Below are positions 16,001-22,600 of a stretch of DNA of 39,046 nt, piece by piece. A program made the translations under genes and the position numbers. Origin of the DNA: Flavobacteriales bacterium (GTDB lineage Bacteria > Bacteroidota > Bacteroidia > Flavobacteriales_F > PHOS-HE28); the NCBI GenBank assembly GCA_016788485.1, contig JAEUSV010000135.1, positions 1 through 39,046 of the forward strand, in the 5' to 3' direction. The notes under the pieces were generated by a model. That model made no database searches. It was given only the letters and a program-made list of their open reading frames with translations, and was not told the DNA's origin. Numbering within the stretch: the stretch's first letter is position 1; each line of letters starts with the position of its first letter.

Positions 16001-18613
16001 GGTCACCAGCGAGGTGTCGTTGATGCAGGGAGCAAGACCGGGCACCACGTACCGGTACACGCCCGGCGTGCTGGTGCCAGGCGTGAACACCGCCGGCGCT
16101 GGCTGCAGCGAGGGGTTCCGCCAGCTGCCGTTGGCATCGGGCGAACCGCCCAGCGCGGTGATCAGGTTGAAGGCGGAGCCTGTGCTGCACACTGTGACCG
16201 TTCCATCGGTGCCGGCCCTCGGGGCCTGGTTCTCCGTCACCTGCACCGTGGACGATACGCTGGGGCAGGGCGCGGGCGCGGTCACCGTGTAGGTGTAAGT
16301 GCCGGCCGGGTGGTTGGCGTTCGCCGGATCGTAGGTGCCGCCGAAGGATCCACCGCCGGGCCGCGTCCACGTTCCACCCGTGTTGGGCGTACCGCCCAAC
16401 ACCGTGAACAGGTTCACCGGCGAACTGGTGCTGCACAAGGTGATCGCACCGCTCGTGCCGGCGTTGGCCGCCGTGGAGACGCTGATCGTGGCCGTGGCCA
16501 CATCGTTGGCACAGGGCGCCGTCCCCGTCACAGTGTAGGTGTACACCCCTGGCGCCGATGTCCCTGGGGTGAAGGTGCCCGTGGTGCTGCCGCCACCGGG
16601 TGCGGTCCAGGCACCGTTCGCATCCGGTCCGCCGCCGAGCACAGTGAGCAGGTTGAACGCCCCGTCCGTGGAGCATACCGTCAGTGTTCCGTTCGAGCCC
16701 GCGTCCGGCGCTTCGATGATGGTGACGCTCACCGTGGCCGTGGCGTTCGCGCAAGGTGCAAGGCCCGGCACGGTGTAGGTATATACCCCCGGCACATCGA
16801 CGCCGGGGTCGAAGGTGTCGGGATGTGCCCCGCCGCCGGGAGCCGTCCACGTGCCGGTAAGGTCGGGCGTTCCACCCAGCTGGGCGCGCAGGGAGAAGTT
16901 GGCCGCATCGGAGCACCGCACCACCGTCGCGCTCACCCCGGCGTTCGGTGCGGTATTCACAGTTACGGTGACCGTCGCCACGACGTTCACGCAGGGCGCA
17001 AGGGCGGCCACCGTGTAAGTGTAGATGCCAGCCGGGTCCGTACCGGGTTGGAAGGTCCCTGAATGTGAGCCGCCGCCAGGCTTCGTCCAAGTGCCGCCGG
17101 AGGAGGGCGTACCACCCAGTTCAGTGATCAGGTCCACGTCGGCGTCGATGCTGCAGAGCGTGGTGGACCCGTTCGTGCCGGCGGAAGGCTGGTCGCGCAC
17201 GGTGATGGACAGGGTGGCCGTGGCGTTGGTGCAGGGCGAAGTGCCGGTCACCGTGTAGGTGTACACACCCGACACGCCCGTGGCCGGGTTGAACTGGTCA
17301 GGCACCGTACCACCTCCCGGGCCGGTCCACGTGCCGCCCGCGTCCGGTACGCCGTTCAGACGGGAACGCATGCTGAACGCGGTCTCCGTTTCGCACACCG
17401 TGATCGCGTTGTTGATGCCGGCGTTCGGAGCGGTCACCTGGTTCACGGTCACCGTGGCGGTGGCCGGAAGACATGGCGGCAGGCCGGTGACCGTGTAGGT
17501 GTATACACCCGGCGTGGAGCTGCCCGGTGTGTAGGTGCCGCTCACCGCCCCTCCCCCCGGACCTGTCCAGGCACCGCCCGCGTTGGGCGTTCCCCCGAGC
17601 AGCGCGAAGAGGCTGAAGGGCGCCGCATTGCTGCACACCGTGATGCTGCCATTGGAGCCCGCGTTGGGAAGAGGGTTCACCGTCACCGTCACCGTGGCCT
17701 GATCAGGAGCGCAGGGAGCCGTGCCCGCGACCGTGTAAGTGTAGACCCCGGGGGTGCTGGTGCCCGGCGTGAACGTTCCGCTGGAGCTTCCACCGCCCGG
17801 AGCGGTCCACGTTCCACCCGCATCGGGACTTCCGCCCAGCACGCTGAAGAGGCTGAAGGCCGACGTGTTGGCGCACACCGTGATGGAACCGTTGTTGCCC
17901 GCATCCGGCGCCACCACCCGCGTGACCGTCACCGTCGATTGGTCGGAAGGACAGGGCGCCGTGCCCGTCACGGTGTAGGTGTAGACCCCGGGAGGACCAG
18001 TGAGGGGGTCGTAGGTGCCGGTGGAGGCACCTCCGCCCGGAGCGGTCCAGGTGCCGCCGGCATCAGGGGTGCCACCCAGCAGGCTGAACAGGTTCACGGG
18101 GCCGCTCGTGCTGCAGACCGTGGTGGAACCATCGGTGCCGGCGTCGGGGCCGGTAAGGACCTGCGCCGCCCAGCCGGGCGCCGTCGTGGACGCATCGGAC
18201 ACCCAGCGGAACGTCAGGCACCCGGAGGCCGAGGTCGCCGTGATCGTCTGGTTCAACAGGGAATTGGCTCCGTTGCCGGTGGCCAGCAGCGGCGCGGCGG
18301 TGGTGGGGCCGTCGTGGATGAAGAGCTGGTCGGTGCTTCCTGCCTGCACGCTCCAAGCCGTGAACAGCACCGAGGTCAACGGGCCAGAACCGCTCCCGCC
18401 CGTAGGGCAAAGCGTGGCCGTCAGGTCCTGGTTGTTCCCGTAGTTGCCGCCGGCCCCACCGCTGTCGTAGAACACACCGGAACAGCCCGTCCAGGAGGCC
18501 CCGTCGGCCATGATGAAGGTCTGCCCGTGGGCTGCGGTGCCCATGAACAGCGCGCACAGGGCGGAAAGGGATCCGACCCGCAGGACGTGCGGAATGGTTC
18601 GAACGTGAAGCAC
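10079..18613 (-). CDS. Giant T9SS type B adhesin: CUB domain plus 31 tandem repeats
   Basis: This 2844-residue secreted protein starts at a GTG (18613); an in-frame TAA sits at 18647-18649 and no upstream start exists between them. A signal peptide (about 1-31) is followed by a CUB-like domain (about 32-155, with C-S-G-V-F-Y-D-S-G-G) and 31 tandem units of about 81 residues (156-2666). Each unit runs roughly P-N/D-A-G, VCS, LLGGTP, GTWTxPGGG, GVYTYTVTGTAPC, TVTVTV and carries two cysteines. The last ~90 residues are a gliding-motility-type C-terminal (type B) sorting domain: SFSPNGDGINDV, YNRWGDEVY, PTGTYYYVV, GFIYLNR. It should be exported by the T9SS and held at the surface, acting as an adhesin or stalk. 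The next gene, a PorP/SprF, overlaps by 4 nt. Units 19-20 have extra cysteines. Confidence 0.93.
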   Translation of the reverse strand: MLHVRTIPHVLRVGSLSALCALFMGTAAHGQTFIMADGASWTGCSGVFYDSGGAGGNYGNNQDLTATLCPTGGSGSGPLTSVLFTAWSVQAGSTDQLFIHDGPTTAAPLLATGNGANSLLNQTITATSASGCLTFRWVSDASTTAPGWAAQVLTGPDAGTDGSTTVCSTSGPVNLFSLLGGTPDAGGTWTAPGGGASTGTYDPLTGPPGVYTYTVTGTAPCPSDQSTVTVTRVVAPDAGNNGSITVCANTSAFSLFSVLGGSPDAGGTWTAPGGGSSSGTFTPGTSTPGVYTYTVAGTAPCAPDQATVTVTVNPLPNAGSNGSITVCSNAAPFSLFALLGGTPNAGGAWTGPGGGAVSGTYTPGSSTPGVYTYTVTGLPPCLPATATVTVNQVTAPNAGINNAITVCETETAFSMRSRLNGVPDAGGTWTGPGGGTVPDQFNPATGVSGVYTYTVTGTSPCTNATATLSITVRDQPSAGTNGSTTLCSIDADVDLITELGGTPSSGGTWTKPGGGSHSGTFQPGTDPAGIYTYTVAALAPCVNVVATVTVTVNTAPNAGVSATVVRCSDAANFSLRAQLGGTPDLTGTWTAPGGGAHPDTFDPGVDVPGVYTYTVPGLAPCANATATVSVTIIEAPDAGSNGTLTVCSTDGAFNLLTVLGGGPDANGAWTAPGGGSTTGTFTPGTSAPGVYTYTVTGTAPCANDVATATISVSTAANAGTSGAITLCSTSSPVNLFTVLGGTPNTGGTWTRPGGGSFGGTYDPANANHPAGTYTYTVTAPAPCPSVSSTVQVTENQAPRAGTDGTVTVCSTGSAFNLITALGGSPDANGSWRNPSLQPAPAVFTPGTSTPGVYRYVVPGLAPCINDTSLVTVVVNTAPNAGTNGALTICSSAAPVNLFTLLGGSPNTGGTWTKPGGGPFGGTYDPADPQHPDGVYTYTVTGLSPCANATAFVVVDEERQPVAGNAASTSVCSDASSFDLFPLLGGTPDNGGAWTAPGGGASSGVFIPGISAPGAYTYTVSGTAPCTNASAAVTVTVNQAPDAGGDGGLTVCSGQAPVDLFTGLGGTPDVSGTWADTDNTGQLSGSFFDPTGMPAGSYDFTYTVPGSGQCNADQAVVTVTIVPLLDAGTNGTMTECEANTQVDLFDGLGGSPQQGGQWTDLSSTGALSGQFFNASVPGPGVYQFKYKLIGTLSCSSDSATVTVTVIAAPNAGINGTAEFCSNSTSGVNLFSFLGGTPQSGGTWRRNNVVVSGIYTPQTDSPGTYTYTVTGTPPCANAVSSVTVSEVTAPNAGISDQITKCSSDAQFSMRGELGGTPSPLGTWTDPLGAAHGDIFQPGLDLPGIYIHTVAGTTPCPAATATLTITVNPAAYAGNSASTTVCSSDPPFLLFSRLGGTPAPNGTWTAPGGAAFPSGLFTPGTSTPGVYTYTVSGTAPCAAAQATVTVFVVPEADAGSSSSVTLCSGSGAVNLFAFLGGSPDPTGTWTTSGGSSFSGVFVPGTTPPGVFTYTVVGTAPCSTATATVTVAVSQPTSAGSSSSYVACSNNPPFALVDKLGGTPALNGTWTGPGGGASNGIFTPGSSTPGIYTYTVPGTAPCGPSTATVNVLVNPAANAGCAGTLTLCSTSAATNLFGALGCSPQPGGVWRKPGNVPHSGTFLPAIDPPGVYTYIVAGTAPCSTATATVTVTVNQVPNAGCNGLVTICDNATPFPLLNVLGCGPQLNGTWTSPGGQAHSGVFIPGVDQPGGYTYSIPGTAPCTNSSAVVTVVVNPSPDAGTDAVVTVCSDQQPFLLYDELGGAPDIGGAWSAPGGGAFTGVFIPGTSAGGVYTYVLNGLSPCINDTSRVTVVQNIAPDAGVSTATLICSDAPPVSLIDVLLGTPDANGFWTGPGGGAHTGVFVAGTDAPGVYTYTVPGFAPCATQTASVQVSVTNAPDAGGDGALTTCVDNPALDLFTGLTGTYATGGTWADDDNSGGLTGSVLNTTGVPPGVYAFTYTVPGNAPCSAASAVVTVTVTNALNAGADSTVQVCESETAYVLFSGLAGAPQPGGQWVDVDGSGAMVNGVFNASQAGVGVFRFDYVLPSSATCPSASATVTVQVAEGPYAGTDGFASLCSNAGQVNMFTLLGGPDAGGTWTDPATQPTDAFFDPAADPPGTYTYTVPAVGNCAADQAVVTVQVVAAPDAGDPGTLTICSNGVTVLLIDQLQGAPQAGGSWTGPGGFPHPGSYNPAVDVPGVYTYTVAGQGVCPNDQAVVVVTENVAPFAGLDNSISICSSEAPFALITRLAGNPQTGGSWTGPGGVPVPAVFDPAVGTSGVYTYTVNGLTPCVPDVALLTIQVTEASNAGADSTLGACSTNSAVDLFLALGPDADSGGSWTDVNATGALVGNVFDATQVAVGTYSFIYTVAGSGPCPGQDATITLEVGAGGDPGIGGTDTICGGTVAYNMFNSLSGTPDHDGVWGDVLGTGALEDSILNASLLPINSQYPFTYTVTTPGCGSATSTVFITVTPFPDPGGDTVVFVCVTAPAFDLFTLLPGTPDPGGSWTVAGGAPVSSTFDPATSAPGTYYYNLSGLGACNDTTATVSITVNQPPVAGADGAATVCNTDSVPYVLAEAITGEQAGGSWADLDGAGGLSGGLFDPEDVPPASYTFRYVVAVPGCGTDTSLAEITVNEAVSVSDTVFTCIDKDRTYVIAFTLSDGDPASYMVTGVAGTLSATAPYVFTSVPLFNSQAYAITVTDANGCSPLVVSGTSPCVNDEPLYVPESFSPNGDGINDVLLIPGIEGFPGNLVSIYNRWGDEVYRAAGYDNRTVRWDGTSENAALPGDLPTGTYYYVVEPGEGGDVYKGFIYLNR
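10616..18148 (-). repeat. 31 tandem ~243-nt units encoding ~81-aa repeats
   Basis: Thirty-one in-frame units fill residues 156-2666 of the adhesin without spacers. Two subtypes are visible. Most units have the TAPGGG core. Units 12, 13, 23, 24, 28, 29 and 31 are about 84 residues long and have a W-x-D-x-D/S-x-x-G-x-L core followed by an F-TYTV strand. Units 8 and 10 share a two-residue insertion near GGTYDPA. The count is by eye from the translation. Confidence 0.9.
13310..13789 (-). repeat. Repeat units 19-20 with an extra cysteine pair each
   Basis: Units 19 (13550-13789) and 20 (13310-13549) are each exactly 240 nt. In both, the residue after N-A-G is cysteine (NAGCAG, NAGCNG) and the second glycine of LGG is cysteine (ALGCSP, VLGCGP). 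No other unit has either change, so both substitutions occur together in two adjacent units. Confidence 0.88.
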
Positions 18614-18641
18614 GAAGCCGTGTTGCCCGGTAAGAGGCGCG

Positions 18642-18673
18642 GCAAGTTAGCCAGAACCGGCGCGGGAAAGCAA
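18642..18673 (-). promoter_or_regulatory. Candidate promoter of the 31-repeat adhesin gene
   Basis: On the minus strand TTG (18671-18673) precedes TAACTTGC (18642-18649) by 21 nt. The -7 box matches TAnnTTTG at TA and two T positions but is shifted at its end, and the spacer is at the long end of the usual range. It lies 28 nt upstream of the GTG start. Confidence 0.35.
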
Positions 18674-18719
18674 GGCCCTACCAACCGTTCGCCCTTTGCG
18701 GCCGGGCGTTCGACCAGTG

Positions 18720-18746
18720 GGCCCCGCGGATCGACCGCGATGGGCC
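18720..18746 (-). terminator. Strong hairpin directly after PorP/SprF-2 stop
   Basis: GGCCC/GGGCC and CGCGG/CCGCG pair to give a 10-bp GC-rich stem with a 2-nt bulge and a 5-nt loop, beginning one nucleotide after the TGA at 18747-18749. No T run follows on the minus strand, so it may be an attenuating stem or an RNA-stability element instead of a true terminator. Confidence 0.45.
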
Positions 18747-19694
18747 TCAGGGTGCGGGCGAGGGCACAGCCGCCGCCGTGGACGCCGCCTTCGTCACCGG
18801 GGTCTTTCCGAAGGTGAAGGCGAGCATCACCTCATGCGTGCCGGTGCTGTAACGGGCGATGTTCGTGGTGGTCACGTCGTACGAGTAGCCGAACTGGAAC
18901 CGCTTCTTGAGCCAGCATCCCACGATCAGCGCCACCGCATCGTTCGTACGGTAGGTGCCGCCCAGCCACAGCATGTCCTTGTAGTACACGGTCGCCGTCA
19001 GGTCGAGCTTGGCGGGCACGGGTTCCACGTACTTCAGCAGGAAGCTGGGCTCCAGCCGCAGGTCGTCGCCGAACCGGAAGCGGTAGCCGCCCATGGCGTA
19101 GTAGTGGTTCTCCAGGCGGCTCATCGACTGGGCCTGGTCGTCGTAGAACACGATGCGGTTGTTGAGGAGCTGCGGCGCAGCGGCGCCCACCCACCAGTTC
19201 TCGTGGTACACCTGCATCCCGAAGGTGGCGTCGGGCATCAGGCTGCCACGCAGCTGATCGTCCATCGCCGGATCACCGGTCTGCCGGAAGGTGATCTTGC
19301 TGCCATCGATCAGGAACTGCTGCGCCCCGAAGGCGACCGACAATCCCATGCGGATGCGATCGTTGAAGCGCAGGTGGTAGGCATAGCTGAACTGCACGCC
19401 GGTGCGCCGCGTGGGCCCCACGTTGTCCGTGTAGATGAAGCCGCCCAGGCCCATGTTGGAGGCGATGGGCGTGGTGGCGCTCATCATGAAGGTGCGCGGG
19501 GCGTCCTGGATGCCCACCCATTGGTTGCGGTGCGCGCTGCGCAGCTCGAACCAGGGCCGGCTTCCCGCCACGGCGGGGTTGTACAGGTAGTCCTGGCTCA
19601 CGTACTGGCTGAGCTGAGGAAGCTGCTGGGCCCGCAAGCCCGGTACGGCCGCAAGGGCCAGCAGGATGATCGATAGGCGTCGCATCGTCCTCAT
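18747..19694 (-). CDS. PorP/SprF-family T9SS outer-membrane protein (second in locus)
   Basis: This 315-residue protein has a signal peptide ending near GLRAQ, the family segments QYVSQDYLYNPAVAGS and HRNQWVGIQDAPR, beta-rich barrel sequence, and YDVTTTNIARYSTGTHEVML near the end. An alanine-proline-rich tail of about 20 residues after FTFGK is not seen in the other two copies. The ATG at 19694 lies 3 nt after the stop of the 37-repeat SprB-like adhesin; a second ATG at 19685 is equally possible because it keeps the signal peptide. Position makes the SprB-like adhesin its likely partner. A hairpin follows its stop. Confidence 0.95.
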   Translation of the reverse strand: MRTMRRLSIILLALAAVPGLRAQQLPQLSQYVSQDYLYNPAVAGSRPWFELRSAHRNQWVGIQDAPRTFMMSATTPIASNMGLGGFIYTDNVGPTRRTGVQFSYAYHLRFNDRIRMGLSVAFGAQQFLIDGSKITFRQTGDPAMDDQLRGSLMPDATFGMQVYHENWWVGAAAPQLLNNRIVFYDDQAQSMSRLENHYYAMGGYRFRFGDDLRLEPSFLLKYVEPVPAKLDLTATVYYKDMLWLGGTYRTNDAVALIVGCWLKKRFQFGYSYDVTTTNIARYSTGTHEVMLAFTFGKTPVTKAASTAAAVPSPAP

Positions 19695-19697
19695 GGT

Positions 19698-22600
19698 TTA
19701 GCGGACCACCGTGAGCGGTCCAGTGTAGGCATCGGGGAACTTCGGGTCGTTCAACTTCACGATGTAGTAGTAGGTGCCCACGGGCACCAGACCGCCGTTG
19801 TAGCGTCCGTCCCAGGGCTGTTGGTAGCCCACGCTGCGGAACAGCAGCTCGCCCCATCGGTTGTACACCTCCACCTCGCATTCGGGGAACTGATCGATCA
19901 GGTCGATCTGCCAGGTCTCGTTCCAGCTATCGCCATTGGGCGAGAAACCGGACGGTATGATGACCTCGGGTACGAGCGTGACCAGCACGGAATCGGTGTC
20001 CACGCAACCGTTGGGGCCGACGACCGTGAGCGTGAACCAGGTCGTGGACTCCGGAGCGGTGGTGGGGTTGGCGGCCGTGGGATCGCTGAGCAGCGAATCG
20101 GGCTGCCAGGCGAAGGTGCTGCCCGACGGGCCGCTCGGCGAACCCCCCAGCTGCACCTGTCCCGAGCCGATGATCGTCCGATCCTGTCCTGCATCCGCGA
20201 TCGGCAATTGCAACACGTTCACTGTCACACTGTCCACGTCGGAGCAAGGACCATCGGTCACGGTGTACGTGAACACGTAGCTGCCCGGCGGCAGCGTGCC
20301 CACATTGAGCACGGGCGTGGTGCCGATCACCTGGCCGTTCCAATTGGCCCACGCGGACGCAGTACCGCCCTGGGAGGCGCTGCCATCGAGCACGATGGAC
20401 TCCTGCGCACAGAGCGTCTGGTCCGCACCGGCATCGGCCACCACCGTCACCAGGGCGTTCACCGTGATGGGCAGGCTCACCGAGCAGCCGTTGGCATCCA
20501 GCACGACCACCGTGTACAGGCCTGGCGCAAGACCGGTGATGTCCTCGCTGGCCGAAGTGAAGCCCGGTCCCGACCACTGGACCGTGTAGCCGGGCACACC
20601 GCCACCGATCGTGATGGCGATGGCGCCATCGGCCGCATTGGCGCAGCTCGCATCCACCACCTGGTCCACCGTGATGGTGATGGTGTCGGGCTCGGTGATG
20701 GTGAACGAAACGGTGGTGTCGCAGCCGATGGCATCGGCGATGGTCACGCTCCAGTTGCCCGGGCACAGCCCCGTGGCCGACGCGTTGCCCTGGCCGTTGG
20801 GCGGCACAGGGCTCCAGAGGTAGCTGTAGTTGCCGAACCCACCGGTGGGCGCCAGTTGCACCGATCCATCGCAAGCTCCGTTGCACTGCACGTTGGAGAC
20901 CACCGCGTTAGGGGCGATGGGCGTGAACGGCAGCACCGTGAAGGTGACCGTGGTATCACAACCGTTGATGTCCGTGACGGTCACCGACCAATTGCCCGGG
21001 CACAGCCCTGTCGCCTGCGGCGTTCCCTGACCCGCAGGGGGCACGGGCGTCCAGAGGAAGGTGAAGCCGCCGGCACCGCCCGTGGGGTTCACCGTGGCCG
21101 TGCCATCGCACGGACCATTGCAGGTCTCGTTGGTGAACACCAGTCCCGCATCGATCGGTACGCCTTGGTCCACATTGAAGGGCACCGTGAGCGTACAGCC
21201 GTTCGCATCGGTCACCGTAAGGGTGTGCCCGCCCGCGCAGAGGCCGCCCACCGCGAGGGTGTCCACCGCCAGTTGCGTGCCCAGGTCCGTGGCCCACACG
21301 ATGGTGTAAGGCGCCACACCACCCGTGATCGTCGCGGTGGCCGTGCCCAGGCAGTCGCCGAAGCAGAGGTTGTCCACCACGACGACGGACGCATCGAGCA
21401 CCGGCGGATCCACCAGGGTGAAGGTGACCGTGGTGTCGCAGCCGTTCGCATCGGTCACGGTCACGGTCCAGTCACCAGCGCACAGGATGCTGATCGACGG
21501 CGTGCCCTGACCTGCGGGCGGTTGCGGTGTCCAGTTGAAGTTGTACGGGCCCGTGCCGCCCTGCACCACCACATCGATGGCACCGTCGCAGCTGCTGTTG
21601 CAGGTGATCGGCGAGATCGTGCCCTGCACCGCGAGCGGTTGAGGGCCGAGGATGAGCACGGGTACGATGATGCTGCAACCGATGCTGTCGGTGATCACCA
21701 CTTCCCATGCACCAGGACAGAGACCGGAGGCCTGAGGCGTGCCCTGACCCACCGGAGGCACCGGGTCCCAGGCATAGGTGTACTGCCCCGCACCACCGGT
21801 CGGACCCACGGTGGCCGTGCCATCGCAGGCACCCGCGCAGGTCTCAGGCGTGGTGCCCAGGTTGGCCACGATCGGATCCGGCTCGTTGACGAGCGCCGTA
21901 TCGATGCTGATGCAACCGTTGCCGTTGGTCACCTGAACGTAGTAGGTACCAGCGCACAAGCTGTCCACCACGTTGCCCACATCGGGCAGCAGGTTGTTGC
22001 CGGCATCGTACCACGCGATGCTGCACGAGGGCACACCGCATTGGAAGGCGACCGAGACCTCGCCATCGCAATCACCGGGGCAGCGCGTGAGGCCGTTGGT
22101 GGTGCTGAGCACTTCGCCGTCGATGTCGCTCACCGGAACCGCGATGGTGACCGAACAGCCGTTCGCATCGGTGATCACCACCGCATAGAGGCCTGCGCAG
22201 AGACCCGTGGCCGTGCTGTCCGTGCTGAAGACGCCACCGCCCTGTGTCCAGCTGTAGGCGTAAGGCGCGGTTCCGCCGGAAGGCGTGGCGATGGCCGTCC
22301 CGATGCACTGGCCGCAGGCGCTCTGCGTGCTCGAAGTGACCGCGGTGAGCACCGGCGGCTCGTTCACCACATGGTCCTGCGTGATGCTGCATCCGTTCAC
22401 GTCGGTGATGGTGACCGACCAGGTGCCCGCGCACAGGGCGGAAACGCTGGCCGAACCCTGGCCGACGGGCGGCACCGGGCTCCAGAGATAAGTAAGGACA
22501 CCGGTCCCCCCCTGCGCGCTGAGCGTGATCGCCCCGTCGCAGGCGGCATTGCAGGTCACGTCATCGATGGTGGCCGACGCCGTGATGGGCTGCGGACCGA

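Larger units (their letters stand above)
18614..18746 (-). other. Intergenic region between PorP/SprF-2 and the 31-repeat adhesin
   Basis: This 133-nt gap is the longest non-coding stretch inside the T9SS locus. On the minus strand it holds a hairpin directly after the PorP/SprF stop and then a candidate promoter (separate entries). Every other junction of the locus from 31956 to 9156 has an overlap or a 3-nt gap, so this is the natural place for a transcription-unit boundary. Confidence 0.6.
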
